NCBI RefSeq assembly: GCF_002043095.1
Contig: NZ_MVOC01000035.1
Location: 62,001 to 126,000, forward strand
DNA from: Mycobacterium sp. AT1
Lineage (GTDB): Bacteria > Actinomycetota > Actinomycetes > Mycobacteriales > Mycobacteriaceae
Direction: 5' to 3'
DNA: 64,000 nt
A program made the position numbers and the translations under genes. Positions 1 to 8,335 of the stretch are shown here, piece after piece. Each line of letters starts with the position of its first letter. Position 1 is the stretch's first letter. Below the pieces are notes generated by a model. That model worked only from the letters and a program-made list of their open reading frames with translations, searched no databases and was not told the DNA's origin.

Positions 1-659
1 GCCCACGGCGGCTTGGGCAGATCGGTCAGGTCGAGCACGGCACGCGCGGCGTAGTTGTTCTCCAACACGTTGTGGCACATGTGATCCCAGTACGTCTGGA
101 AGTCCTCCCACGTCTTGGGGACCGGCCGCATGCTCATCCCGTACATCCGGTACCACTCGACGTGCTCGTCGAACAGTTGGCGCTTCTCGGCCTCGGTGAT
201 ACCGCCGCAGAGCCGCTCCGCGACGATCAGCGTCCCGACGAAGAAGGTGGAGTGCGCCCAGTAGAAGACCTCGGGATTCAGCGCGTGGTACCGACGGCCT
301 TGGGCGTCAACGCCTTTGATGTCGGTGTGATAGTCGCGAACCTCGGCCCCGGTGCGGGGTGCCCGGTCGGTGTCGAAGACGACGCCGCCGATCGGGTATA
401 GCGACCTCAGCAGCCGAGGCCAGCGCTCACGGAAGAACGTCGAGTGCTCCTCGACGGCGGCACCGAGCTGGGGATGCATGTTCTGCATCGACCCCGCCCA
501 CGGACCCTGCAGCAGTCCCCGCCAGTCACCGAAGTACTTCCACGTCAACGAGTCGGGACCGAGCGGAACCGGCGGGGCGTCGTAGCCCCCTGGCGCTACC
601 GGACAGCCCGTTGCCTGTCCGCTGGTCACTGGACACGTCTCGGACGTATCTTGAGTCAC
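1..659 (-). CDS. Oxygenase MpaB family protein (DUF2236), 3' part outside window
   Basis: 219 codons are visible and the gene runs off the left edge. The N-terminal half matches the MpaB/DUF2236 family, related to latex-clearing protein and thought to be haem-b oxygenases: a conserved GPWAGSMQNMHPQ stretch, then HSTFFRER, and a YWAHSTF motif whose histidine is typical of the family. The GTG at 659 is chosen because AGGAGAGG lies 6 bases before it on the minus strand. The substrate is unknown. It is divergent from the TetR gene at 727, which probably regulates it. Family call good, function open. Confidence 0.8.
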   Translation of the reverse strand, partial: MTQDTSETCPVTSGQATGCPVAPGGYDAPPVPLGPDSLTWKYFGDWRGLLQGPWAGSMQNMHPQLGAAVEEHSTFFRERWPRLLRSLYPIGGVVFDTDRAPRTGAEVRDYHTDIKGVDAQGRRYHALNPEVFYWAHSTFFVGTLIVAERLCGGITEAEKRQLFDEHVEWYRMYGMSMRPVPKTWEDFQTYWDHMCHNVLENNYAARAVLDLTDLPKPPW

Positions 660-689
660 GGGTGACCTCTCCTGGCGCCGACGAATTTC

Positions 690-707
690 TGACTACGTGC
701 GTTGTCA
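690..707. promoter_or_regulatory. Candidate TetR operator between mpaB-like gene and tetR
   Basis: An imperfect 18-base palindrome, TGACTACGTGCGTTGTCA, in which 7 of 9 base pairs are symmetric. It lies in the 67-base divergent gap just before the TetR ribosome site. Position and symmetry suit an autoregulatory operator; this is inference. Confidence 0.35.
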
Positions 708-726
708 TTGTGAGTTTAGGAGCGAT

Positions 727-1311
727 GTGCCTTCCGGTCAACGACGGGGCCGCTGGTCCGGTGTCCCCCTGCAGGATCGGCAGACTCTCCGCCGCGACGA
801 ACTGATCGCCGCCGGCGTGGACGTCCTCGGCGGCGCGGGGGGTGGCGCGCTCACGGTGCGCGGCGTGTGCCGCGCCGCGGGACTTACCGAACGCTACTTC
901 TACGAGAGCTTCGGCGACCGTGACGACTTCGTCAGGGCGGTCTACGACCACGTCTGCGGCACCGCGATGACGGCACTCACCGCGTCGACTACGCCACGGG
1001 ACGCCGTCGAGAGATTCGTCGCACTCATGGTCGACGATCCGGTTCGGGGTCGGGTGCTGCTGATCGCACCCGAGCGCGAGCCGGTGTTGACGAAGTCGGG
1101 CGCGGAATGGATGCCCAGCTTCATCGAACTGATTCAGCACAAGCTGACGCGAATCACCGACTCAGCGGTACAGGCCATGGTCGCCACCGGACTGGTCGGC
1201 GCACTCACGGCCCTGTTCACGGCCTACCTGAACGGCAGCCTGGAGGCCACCCGCGAGCAGTTCATCGACTACTGCGTCGAGATGCTGCTCAGCCGGGCGG
1301 CCAGCCACTAG
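727..1311 (+). CDS. TetR family transcriptional regulator
   Basis: 194 residues. The N-terminal helix-turn-helix is clear around residues 40-66 (TVRGVCRAAGLTERYFYESF, then a D-R-D-D-F start of helix 4). The C-terminal ligand domain is not assignable. I take GTG at 727 because AGGAG ends 4 bases upstream; an in-frame ATG at 697 would add ten residues without any ribosome site. It is divergent from the MpaB-like gene with a palindrome between them, so local repression of that gene is the simplest model. Its end abuts the convergent gene at 1312. Confidence 0.85.
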   Translation: MPSGQRRGRWSGVPLQDRQTLRRDELIAAGVDVLGGAGGGALTVRGVCRAAGLTERYFYESFGDRDDFVRAVYDHVCGTAMTALTASTTPRDAVERFVALMVDDPVRGRVLLIAPEREPVLTKSGAEWMPSFIELIQHKLTRITDSAVQAMVATGLVGALTALFTAYLNGSLEATREQFIDYCVEMLLSRAASH

Positions 1312-1773
1312 TTACTCGCCGGGGGTACCGGGGCTCTGGCCGTCGCCGATGAGCTCGTCGGTCGCGTCCTGCGCCGCCTGAGCCTCCGCCTGGGCCTTGG
1401 CTTCTTCTTCGTCGGCCGCCGACTTGGCCGCGCGGCCCTCTTCGCTCCCCTGCGACAGGCCAGGCGTGGTCGCCGTCGCGTAGCCGCCGTTGCAGTTCAG
1501 GTAGAACTGAACGGTGTCCGACACGTGGGCGCCGTCGTTCGCGCTGGCGAACGGTGCGGTCTGCGACCGGTCGACGATGCAGTCGCCCTCGGACAGCTTG
1601 TCGCCGGTGCGGGCGGCCACGACGACCGTCTGGCCCGCATCACTGGCGGCGGAGGATGCATCCGAATACGTCTGGCCCGCATAGGAGTCGGCCGCGGCCA
1701 CCCCACCGCCGAGCAGCGCCGATACAGCCAAAGCACCAATGGCGCCAGAACCAACAACGAGGAGCTTCTTCAC
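1312..1773 (-). CDS. Small secreted PASTA-like protein
   Basis: 153 residues starting at a GTG. An N-terminal signal peptide (MKKLLVVGSGAIGALAVSALL, cleavage expected near AAAD at about residue 28) is followed by a module of about 60 residues opening with YAGQTYSDASSAASDAGQ, which resembles a single PASTA repeat. Two cysteines, in GDCIVDRS and YLNCNGG, could form a disulfide. The C-terminal third is low-complexity Ala/Glu/Gln. It is paralogous to the gene at 1910-2359. A minus-strand TACTAT (plus positions 1819-1824) is a plausible -10 box. The function is unknown; a cell-wall role would be a guess. Confidence 0.75.
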   Translation of the reverse strand: MKKLLVVGSGAIGALAVSALLGGGVAAADSYAGQTYSDASSAASDAGQTVVVAARTGDKLSEGDCIVDRSQTAPFASANDGAHVSDTVQFYLNCNGGYATATTPGLSQGSEEGRAAKSAADEEEAKAQAEAQAAQDATDELIGDGQSPGTPGE

Positions 1774-1909
1774 TTCTAGCCCTATCTGTCCGCGGAGTCA
1801 CAATGCCTGCTCGCGGGGATAGTACCGCCCTCTGTCCCGCGCCGCAGCGGCTCCCGCCACCCAAAGTGAAGTGGCAGGAGGGCGAAGACGTGGGAGCTAG
1901 AGTCGGCGG

Positions 1910-2359
1910 TTACTCGCCGCCCACGACGGCCAGTTGCTCTTCCTCGGACTGCTGCGCCGCGGCCGCCGCCTCAGCCTCGCGTTGCTTCTTTGCTGCCAGG
2001 TCGGCCTGGTAGATCTTCTGACCCTCCGGGCTCTGCAGCGAGAAGCCGGGCCACTGACCGGTCGAGTACTTGGCGTAGCAGTTGAGGTTGACGTTCATCT
2101 TGCGGTTGGCCTGGTTGCCAAACCCGTCAATTCCCGACGCCGGGGTCGCACTGGTGACGATGCAGTTGTCCCAATCCTTGCGATCCCCAACGGTCGACGC
2201 CACGACGGGCGCCATTCCCTGCTGGCTGAGCGCCGCCTTCGCGTCCGCATAGGTTTGCCCGACGACGCCGTCATCGGCCGACGCGACGCCCCCGCCGAGA
2301 GCCAAGGCCACGGCAGCGGACCCCAACGCGCCGACACCGGCAACCAAGATCTTGTTCAC
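1910..2359 (-). CDS. Small secreted PASTA-like protein, paralogue of the previous gene
   Basis: 149 residues from GTG 2359, which has AAAGGTCA upstream and aligns with the start of the paralogue at 1773. A signal peptide (VNKILVAGVGALGSAAVALA, cleavage near ASADD) precedes a PASTA-like module (VGQTYADAKAALSQQGM) with two cysteines (DNCIVTSAT and NLNCYAK), then a Glu/Ala/Gln-rich tail. An in-frame ATG at 2431 lies 6 bases after a minus-strand TAATAT, so a leaderless start adding 24 residues is possible. No catalytic motif is seen. Confidence 0.75.
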   Translation of the reverse strand: MNKILVAGVGALGSAAVALALGGGVASADDGVVGQTYADAKAALSQQGMAPVVASTVGDRKDWDNCIVTSATPASGIDGFGNQANRKMNVNLNCYAKYSTGQWPGFSLQSPEGQKIYQADLAAKKQREAEAAAAAQQSEEEQLAVVGGE

Positions 2360-2480
2360 GTGAGAGTGACCTTTCGACGTCAAGCGTGAGCGCAGCCACC
2401 AAATGGCGTTTGCCATGGCGGGGTCGTTCATCGACGGATATTACCCTGGCCGTGCGATTGCGGGAGAGCCGTTGACAACG

Positions 2481-2535
2481 ACTTGATGACACCTCGGACG
2501 GAGAACTTGATGTCACCGAGGGACACAGATATATT
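2481..2535 (+). promoter_or_regulatory. desA1 promoter with repeated ACTTGATG sites
   Basis: TTGATG (2507-2512), 17 bases, then TATATT (2530-2535) form a good sigma-A promoter with a start near 2541. The octamer ACTTGATG occurs at 2481-2488 and again at 2505-2512, where it overlaps the -35 box. A repressor bound there would block RNA polymerase. In mycobacteria the desaturase genes are known to be controlled by MadR; assigning these repeats to it is inference. Confidence 0.5.
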
Positions 2536-2572
2536 GAGTGCAACCAACGGATACAGATAACTGGGAGGGTTC

Positions 2573-3580
2573 ATGTCGACGGAGTTGACCGACCTGCAGC
2601 TGCTGCACGAACTCGAGCCAGTGGTGGAGCAGAACATCAACCGCCACATGCGGATGCGCAAGGACTGGAACCCCCACGACTACATCCCGTGGTCCGACGG
2701 CAAGAACTACTACGCACTCGGCGGCCAGGACTGGGATCCCGATCAGTCGAAGCTCTCCGAGGTCGCCCAGGTCTCGATGCTGCAGAACCTGCTGACCGAG
2801 GACAACCTGCCGTCCTACCACCGCGAGATCGCGATGAACTTCAGCATGGACGGCCCCTGGGGCTTCTGGGTCAACCGCTGGACGGCGGAGGAGAACCGCC
2901 ACGGCATCGCGCTGCGCGACTACCTCGTCGTCACCCGCGCCATCGACCCGATCGAGCTGGAAGAGCTGCGCGTCGAGCAGGTCACCCGCGGCTTCAGCCC
3001 CGGCCAGGGCCCCCAGGGCGAGATGTTCGCCGAAAGCCTCTTCGACTCCGTCATCTACGTGACGTTCCAGGAGCTGGCCACCCGGGTGTCGCACCGCAAC
3101 ACCGGCAAGGCCTGCAACGAGACCGTCGCCGACCAGCTGCTGCAGCGCGTCTCGGCCGACGAGAACCTGCACATGATCTTCTACCGCGACGTCAGCGCGG
3201 CCGGTCTGGACTTCGCGCCCAACCAGGCGATGAAGTCGCTGCACCGGGTGCTGCGCAACTTCAAGATGCCCGGATACACGGTGCCGGAGTTCCGGCGCAA
3301 GGCCGTCGTCATCGCCGTCGGCGGCGTCTACGACCCGCGCATCCACCTCGACGACGTGGTCATGCCCGTCCTGAAGAAGTGGCGGATCTTCGAGCGCGAG
3401 GACTTCACCGGCGAAGCCGCCGAGATGCGTGACGACCTCGGCAAGCTCGTCGAGGAACTCGAGGAGACCTGCCAGAAGTTCGAGGTCGCCAAGGAGCGCC
3501 GCCTCGAACGCGAACGCAAGATGGCGGAGAAGAAGGAAATGAAGAACTTGTTGGTGACGTCATCATCAGCGGCGTCCTAG
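2573..3580 (+). CDS. desA1: Acyl-[ACP] desaturase DesA1
   Basis: 335 residues, the usual length. This is a soluble diiron desaturase: iron ligands are visible in EENRH (about 106-110), Glu167 in FQELATR and DENLH (196-200), the two E-x-x-H motifs of the ferritin-like fold. In mycobacteria DesA1 introduces double bonds into meromycolic precursors carried on AcpM and is essential. The ATG follows GGGAGGG closely. Followed by the dihydrouridine synthase gene 29 bases downstream, as in Rv0824c-Rv0823c. Confidence 0.93.
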   Translation: MSTELTDLQLLHELEPVVEQNINRHMRMRKDWNPHDYIPWSDGKNYYALGGQDWDPDQSKLSEVAQVSMLQNLLTEDNLPSYHREIAMNFSMDGPWGFWVNRWTAEENRHGIALRDYLVVTRAIDPIELEELRVEQVTRGFSPGQGPQGEMFAESLFDSVIYVTFQELATRVSHRNTGKACNETVADQLLQRVSADENLHMIFYRDVSAAGLDFAPNQAMKSLHRVLRNFKMPGYTVPEFRRKAVVIAVGGVYDPRIHLDDVVMPVLKKWRIFEREDFTGEAAEMRDDLGKLVEELEETCQKFEVAKERRLERERKMAEKKEMKNLLVTSSSAAS

Positions 3581-3609
3581 CTCCACCCCAGCAGTCGGCC
3601 CGACCTGTC

Positions 3610-4743
3610 TTGCAGATCGGGCCGATCGCGTTGCGCAGCCCCGTCGTCCTGGCGCCCATGGCGGGCGTCACCAACGTCGCGTTCCGCACGCTGTGCCGCG
3701 AGCTCGAGCTCGCCAGGGCCGGCACGGTCAGCGGCCTCTACGTCTGCGAGATGGTGACGGCTCGGGCGCTGGTCGAACGCAACGAGAGCACGCTGCACAT
3801 GACGACGTTCGGACCCGACGAGTCGCCGCGCTCCCTGCAGCTCTACACCGTCGACCCCGCGACCACGTATGCCGCGGCCAAGATGATCGTCGACGAAGAC
3901 ATGGCCGACCACATCGACATGAACTTCGGCTGTCCGGTGCCCAAGGTGACCCGGCGCGGCGGCGGTGCTGCGCTTCCGTACAAGCGCAAGCTGTTCGGTC
4001 AGATCGTCGCCGCAGCGGTGCGGGCCACGGCGGGTACCGGGATTCCCGTCACCGTGAAGTTTCGGATCGGCATCGACGACGACCACCACACTCACCTCGA
4101 CGCGGGACGCATCGCCGCCGAGGAAGGCGCGGCCGCCGTCGCGCTGCACGCCCGCACCGCGGCGCAGCGGTACTCGGGCACCGCCGACTGGAACCAGATC
4201 GCCGAGCTCAAGCAGCACGTGACTGGCATCCCGGTGCTGGGTAACGGCGACATCTTCGTCGCCGACGACGCCCTGAAGATGATGGCCGCTACCGGCTGCG
4301 ACGGAGTCGTCATCGGCCGCGGCTGCCTTGGCAGGCCGTGGTTGTTCGCCGAACTGTCGGCGGCCTTCAACGGCGTCGACGCGCCCGTCCCGCCCACCCT
4401 CGGTGAGGTCGCCGACATCGCGCGCCGCCACGGTCAGCTGCTCGCCGCCCACTTCGGCGAGGACAAGGGCATGCGCGACATCCGCAAGCACGTCGCCTGG
4501 TATCTGCACGGGTTCCCCGCCGGCGCCGACCTTCGCCGTGGGCTGGCCCTGGTCAAGACGCTTGCCGAGCTCGACGTACTGCTGTCTCAACTTGAACCCG
4601 ACGTGCCGTTTCCGCCCGCAGCCGAGGGCCCGCGTGGGCGTCAGGGCTCACCGGGCTCGGTGACGCTTCCCGAGGGCTGGCTCCGCGATCCGGACGACTG
4701 CACGGTGCCCTCGGGAGCCGACGTCATGCACTCTGGGGGCTGA
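3610..4743 (+). CDS. dusB: tRNA-dihydrouridine synthase, DusB/NifR3 type
   Basis: 377 residues. TIM-barrel flavoprotein that reduces uridine in tRNA with FMN and NADPH. Visible motifs: LAPMAGVTNVAFR at the N terminus (FMN site), MNFGCPVPKV with catalytic Cys108, LGNGDI and VIGRGCLGRPWLF near the phosphate-binding end. The start is uncertain: TTG 3610 is the only start codon in frame after the desA1 stop and has no clear ribosome site, so coupling to desA1 is likely. Matches Rv0823c by position. Confidence 0.88.
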   Translation: MQIGPIALRSPVVLAPMAGVTNVAFRTLCRELELARAGTVSGLYVCEMVTARALVERNESTLHMTTFGPDESPRSLQLYTVDPATTYAAAKMIVDEDMADHIDMNFGCPVPKVTRRGGGAALPYKRKLFGQIVAAAVRATAGTGIPVTVKFRIGIDDDHHTHLDAGRIAAEEGAAAVALHARTAAQRYSGTADWNQIAELKQHVTGIPVLGNGDIFVADDALKMMAATGCDGVVIGRGCLGRPWLFAELSAAFNGVDAPVPPTLGEVADIARRHGQLLAAHFGEDKGMRDIRKHVAWYLHGFPAGADLRRGLALVKTLAELDVLLSQLEPDVPFPPAAEGPRGRQGSPGSVTLPEGWLRDPDDCTVPSGADVMHSGG

Positions 4744-4767
4744 CTCCGCTCTCGAACGAGACGCCTT

Positions 4768-4791
4768 CGAGACGCCACTGACGCCGTCTCG
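4768..4791 (+). terminator. Hairpin after dusB
   Basis: A 7-base perfect stem CGAGACG/CGTCTCG with a 10-base loop lies 25 bases after the dusB stop. It lacks a U tract, as is usual in mycobacteria. The rest of 4744-4960 is the leader of the next gene; TACGAT at 4819-4824 could be a -10 box. Confidence 0.4.
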
Positions 4792-4960
4792 GACTGGCTC
4801 CGCATCGGGTTGTCTCAGTACGATGGGGGACCACTGCGGCAGGGACCGACCGGCTTCGATTGGCCAAGCCCCTGACGTGCTGCTAAAAGACTAGAAGCAG
4901 ACGAGCTCGATCGGTGCACCCAGGACGCACCGCTTCCACACGGTCGGAGGCCGACAGGAC

Positions 4961-6982
4961 ATGAGTGACGGCGACAACGCCGCTCCCGGTCGTCGGCAAC
5001 GGAGCGAGCCCGACGACGCCACGTCAGGTGCCGAGAAGTCCGAAAAGCCCGTCAACGACTGGATTACCCGATCGTCGCGGCCGGCGCCAGGCGCCGCGCC
5101 GTGGGAGCGCACGAAGACGACATCGTCCGCCTCGGCGGGCAATCACACCGATGGAGTGACGGTCGCCGACCTGATCGCGAAGATCGCAGGCACGGCTCCC
5201 GAACCCAAGCCCGAGGAACCGCCCGACCACGAGATTGGCAGCCGCGACAAGGCCGCCCGCGAGGCCGACACCGCCGTCATCCCCGTCGTTCCATCGCACG
5301 CCTCCGAACTTCCCGACCTGACTGACCTCGGCAGGGAACCCGCAACCCCCGAGCAAATCTTCGGCGACGAGCTAGTGCCGTTCGGCAACACGGTCGACGC
5401 GCCCGCGGATCCCCCGTCGCACCGCGGCCGCCACACCGCGATGGTGATGGGCCGCGTCGCGGCAGCGCTCATCGCGGTCCTCGCGCTGGCGATGACCGGT
5501 GCGGCGTGGCAATGGCAGTCGACGAAGAACCACAACCTCAACAAGGTCGCGGCGCTCGATCCGAACTCACGCGACATCGTCGACCCAGGTGCCCAATACG
5601 GCGACGAGAACTTCCTGATCGTCGGCACCGACAGCCGGATCGGCACCAACAGCGACATGGGCGCGGGCACCACCGACGACGCGGCGGGCGCCCGGTCCGA
5701 CACCATCATGCTGGTCAACATCCCCGCCAACCGCAAACGCGTTGTGGCCGTGTCGTTTCCGCGCGACCTGTCGATCACTCCCATGCAGTGCGAGCACTGG
5801 GACCCGACGACCAGCACGTACGGACCCGCGACCGACCCCGACTCCCCCGTCTACGGGATGGACAAGGTCTACACCGAGACCAAGCTGAACTCGGCCTACG
5901 CCGTCGGCGGGCCCAAGTGCCTGGTGAAGGTCATCCAGAAGCTGTCCGGGCTGTCGGTCAACCGCTTCATGGCCGTCGACTTCGCCGGTTTCGCCAAGAT
6001 GGTCGACGCGCTTGGCGGCGTCGAGGTCTGCTCCACCACTCCGCTGGAGGACTACGAACTGGGCACGGTGCTGCCCAACGCCGGCCGCCAAGTCGTCGAC
6101 GGGCACACCGCGCTGCAGTACGTCCGAGCCAGGCAGGTCACCACCGAGACCAACGGCGACTACGGCCGCATCAAGCGTCAGCAGCTGTTCCTGTCGTCGC
6201 TGCTGCGCTCGCTGATCTCCAAGGACACGTTCTTCTCCCTCAGCAAGCTCAACAACGTGGTCAACCTCTTCATCAACGACAGCTACGTCGACAACATCCA
6301 AACCAAGGACCTCGTCGACCTCGGCCAGTCAGTCCAAGGCGTCAACGTCGGACGCATCACGTTCGTGACGGTGCCGACGGTCGGCTACGCCGACGAATAC
6401 GGCAACGAGGTGCCCCGCACCGACGACATGCGCAGCCTGTTCGACGCGATCATCAACGACGACCCGCTCCCCGAGGAGAAGAACGTCGGCGCCCCGGCCG
6501 CACCTGGGACGACGCCCCAGGCCGCAATCCCCGCGCCCGACGACACCAACGGAGAGCTCGTCGACGCCGTCACCACCAGCCCCGGTGACATCACCGTGCG
6601 CGTGTCCAACTCGACCGGCGAGGACGGGTTGGCGTCCACGGCCGCCAGCGATCTTCAGCAGCACGGGTTCAACGTCGACACCCCCGACGACTACCCGGGC
6701 CCGCTGGACTCCACGACGGTGTTCTTCTCCTCCGGCAACGAACAGGCCGCCGCCACCGTCGCGTCGTCGTTCGCCGTTCCGGCCATCCCCGCGATCGAGC
6801 GGGTGTCCGGCATGGGCAACGTCATCCGCGTGGTGCTCGGCTCGGACTTCAGCTCGGTCAACCCCCCGTCGCCCAGCGGGTCGTCGGTGCAGGTTCACGT
6901 GGTGCACGATCGCAGCAGCGAGACCTCACATCTGCCGGAGGACTTGACCGTGACCAACGCCGCCGATACCACCTGCGAGTGA
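4961..6982 (+). CDS. LCP (LytR-CpsA-Psr) family cell-wall ligase
   Basis: 673 residues, orthologous by position to Rv0822c. A cytoplasmic, charged and disordered N terminus (1-160) precedes one transmembrane helix (about 161-183), the extracytoplasmic LCP domain (about 215-400, with FLIVGTDSR, ARSDTIMLV and SFPRDL carrying the arginine and aspartate residues that bind lipid pyrophosphate) and a C-terminal LytR_C domain (about 560-650). LCP proteins attach arabinogalactan or other polymers to peptidoglycan. The long N-terminal region is typical of mycobacterial members. Which polymer it handles cannot be told here. Confidence 0.9.
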   Translation: MSDGDNAAPGRRQRSEPDDATSGAEKSEKPVNDWITRSSRPAPGAAPWERTKTTSSASAGNHTDGVTVADLIAKIAGTAPEPKPEEPPDHEIGSRDKAAREADTAVIPVVPSHASELPDLTDLGREPATPEQIFGDELVPFGNTVDAPADPPSHRGRHTAMVMGRVAAALIAVLALAMTGAAWQWQSTKNHNLNKVAALDPNSRDIVDPGAQYGDENFLIVGTDSRIGTNSDMGAGTTDDAAGARSDTIMLVNIPANRKRVVAVSFPRDLSITPMQCEHWDPTTSTYGPATDPDSPVYGMDKVYTETKLNSAYAVGGPKCLVKVIQKLSGLSVNRFMAVDFAGFAKMVDALGGVEVCSTTPLEDYELGTVLPNAGRQVVDGHTALQYVRARQVTTETNGDYGRIKRQQLFLSSLLRSLISKDTFFSLSKLNNVVNLFINDSYVDNIQTKDLVDLGQSVQGVNVGRITFVTVPTVGYADEYGNEVPRTDDMRSLFDAIINDDPLPEEKNVGAPAAPGTTPQAAIPAPDDTNGELVDAVTTSPGDITVRVSNSTGEDGLASTAASDLQQHGFNVDTPDDYPGPLDSTTVFFSSGNEQAAATVASSFAVPAIPAIERVSGMGNVIRVVLGSDFSSVNPPSPSGSSVQVHVVHDRSSETSHLPEDLTVTNAADTTCE

Positions 6983-7007
6983 CCTGCCGAGCGCCATCCT
7001 GGCAGGT
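6982..7007 (+). terminator. Hairpin after the LCP gene
   Basis: A perfect 7-base stem, ACCTGCC/GGCAGGT, with a 12-base loop starts at the last base of the LCP stop codon. It lies just before the PHO-box-like repeat of phoY2. It is a weak terminator at best. Confidence 0.35.
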
Positions 7008-7011
7008 GGCA

Positions 7012-7028
7012 TTCACCTTTCGTTCATC
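7012..7028 (+). promoter_or_regulatory. Candidate PHO box upstream of phoY2
   Basis: TTCACC at 7012-7017 and TTCATC at 7023-7028 form a direct repeat with an 11-base period, the spacing of actinobacterial PHO boxes bound by PhoP/RegX3-type regulators. It lies 34 bases before the phoY2 -10 box (TAGGCT, 7062-7067), where an activator would act. Confidence 0.5.
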
Positions 7029-7073
7029 CACGAGGGCATGACGATCCCGAGGCTCAGCCCGTAGGCTCAATAC

Positions 7074-7742
7074 ATGCGTACCGCCTACCACGAGCAACTG
7101 GCATCTTTGACGGACCAGCTCGGTGAAATGTGCGGCCTTGCCGGTGTAGCCATGGAGCGTGCGACCCAGGCCCTCCTCCAGGCCGACCTGGTTCTTGCCG
7201 AGCAGGTCATCACCGACCACGAACAGATCGCCGCGATGAGCGCGCGTGCCGAGGAGTCCGCATTCGTCCTCCTCGCACTGCAGGCCCCCGTCGCAGGTGA
7301 CCTTCGCGCGATCGTCAGCTCCATCCAAATCGTCGCCGACGTGGACCGGATGGGTGCGCTGGCGCTGCACGTCGCCAAGATCGCCCGCCGCCGCCACCCG
7401 CAGCACGTCCTCCCCGAGGAGGTCAACGGGTACTTCGCCGAAATGGGCAGAGTGGCCGTTGACCTTGGCAACAGCGCCCAGGAGGTGCTGGTCACCCGCG
7501 ACCCCGAGAAGGCGGCGCGCATCCGCGAAGAGGACGACGCGATGGACGACCTCCATCGCCACCTGTTCTCGGTTCTGATGGACCGCGAATGGCGCCACGG
7601 CGTGATCGCGGCAGTCGACGTCACGCTGTTGAGCCGGTTCTACGAGCGGTTCGCCGACCACGCGGTCGAGGTGGCCCGACGCGTCATCTTCCAGGTCACG
7701 GGCCGCTTCCCCGACGAGGAAGCCCTCTCCTCCGCTCAGTGA
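7074..7742 (+). CDS. phoY2: PhoU-family phosphate signalling regulator PhoY2
   Basis: 222 residues with the two three-helix PhoU repeats; each has the acidic metal-binding face (VMADRMG-like [10 protein letters not shown] and [11 protein letters not shown]). PhoU proteins link the Pst transporter to the SenX3-RegX3 two-component system and keep the phosphate response off when phosphate is plentiful; in mycobacteria PhoY2 also influences persistence. TAGGCT followed by 6 bases and the ATG points to a leaderless mRNA. Its last 7 bases overlap the convergent MarR gene. Confidence 0.9.
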   Translation: MRTAYHEQLASLTDQLGEMCGLAGVAMERATQALLQADLVLAEQVITDHEQIAAMSARAEESAFVLLALQAPVAGDLRAIVSSIQIVADVDRMGALALHVAKIARRRHPQHVLPEEVNGYFAEMGRVAVDLGNSAQEVLVTRDPEKAARIREEDDAMDDLHRHLFSVLMDREWRHGVIAAVDVTLLSRFYERFADHAVEVARRVIFQVTGRFPDEEALSSAQ

Positions 7743-8263
7743 CGCCTGATCCGCACGCCGTCCTTCGTGGCGGCCAGCAGATCGCGAAGCACCGTCGCCA
7801 CGACCTGGAGTTCGGCGTTCCCGTAGGGCTTCAGGAAGTCGTGGATTCCCTGGTCCATCTCGTCGTGCAAGCGTCGGTGGGCCTCGACGACCAGCTCGCC
7901 GTCGCCGGTGAGCGCGAGCTGCACCTCCTTGCGGTTGCCGGGTACCGCCGTGCGCGTCACCAGGTCCGCCTCGACGAGCCGCTGCACGTACTTGGAGACG
8001 GTTCCCTTCAGCTGACCTGAACGGGAGGCGAGCCCGACGACGCCGACGGGTCCTTCGGCGATCACGGCGAGAAGGTGCATCGCCGACGACGGCAGGTCGC
8101 GCACCGTCGCCTCGAGCCGGGCCGGGCAGTGGGCCACCACGAAGTCGCGTTCGGCGTCGCCATCCTCGGCACCGGTCATCTCCAGGTCGAACTTGTCTCC
8201 CACTGCGGTGAGCAGATGGCTGACGTCCGCGATGAGCGCCGACTTGGTTTTCACGGAAACCAT
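7736..8263 (-). CDS. MarR family transcriptional regulator
   Basis: 175 residues. A winged-helix MarR domain spans about 60-135 ([20 protein letters not shown], then a recognition helix with [15 protein letters not shown] and the wing around [14 protein letters not shown]). It is divergent from the MDR oxidoreductase at 8336. Three GTTTC/GAAAC palindromes lie around its start and in the gap, so autoregulation with control of the oxidoreductase is likely. Oxidative or electrophile sensing is common for this gene pair type but cannot be read here. Confidence 0.85.
   Translation of the reverse strand: MVSVKTKSALIADVSHLLTAVGDKFDLEMTGAEDGDAERDFVVAHCPARLEATVRDLPSSAMHLLAVIAEGPVGVVGLASRSGQLKGTVSKYVQRLVEADLVTRTAVPGNRKEVQLALTGDGELVVEAHRRLHDEMDQGIHDFLKPYGNAELQVVATVLRDLLAATKDGVRIRRH
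8247..8260. promoter_or_regulatory. Candidate MarR operator 1
   Basis: GTTTTCACGGAAAC, inside the first codons of the MarR gene. It shares GTTTnC/GnAAAC arms with the two sites at 8294 and 8309. Confidence 0.45.
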
Positions 8264-8293
8264 CTTGCCATCACCGCCGCGCCGTCGTACATT

Positions 8294-8307
8294 GTTTCCG
8301 TAGAAAC
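8294..8307. promoter_or_regulatory. Candidate MarR operator 2
   Basis: GTTTCCGTAGAAAC: perfect 5-base arms GTTTC/GAAAC around CGTA, in the divergent gap between the MarR and oxidoreductase genes. Confidence 0.55.
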
Positions 8308-8308
8308 T

Positions 8309-8322
8309 ATTTCTGCCGAAAC
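8309..8322. promoter_or_regulatory. Candidate MarR operator 3
   Basis: ATTTCTGCCGAAAC, one base after operator 2 and centred 15 bases from it. It sits directly against the GAAGGAG ribosome site of the oxidoreductase gene. Confidence 0.5.
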
Positions 8323-8335
8323 GAAGGAGTCACCG

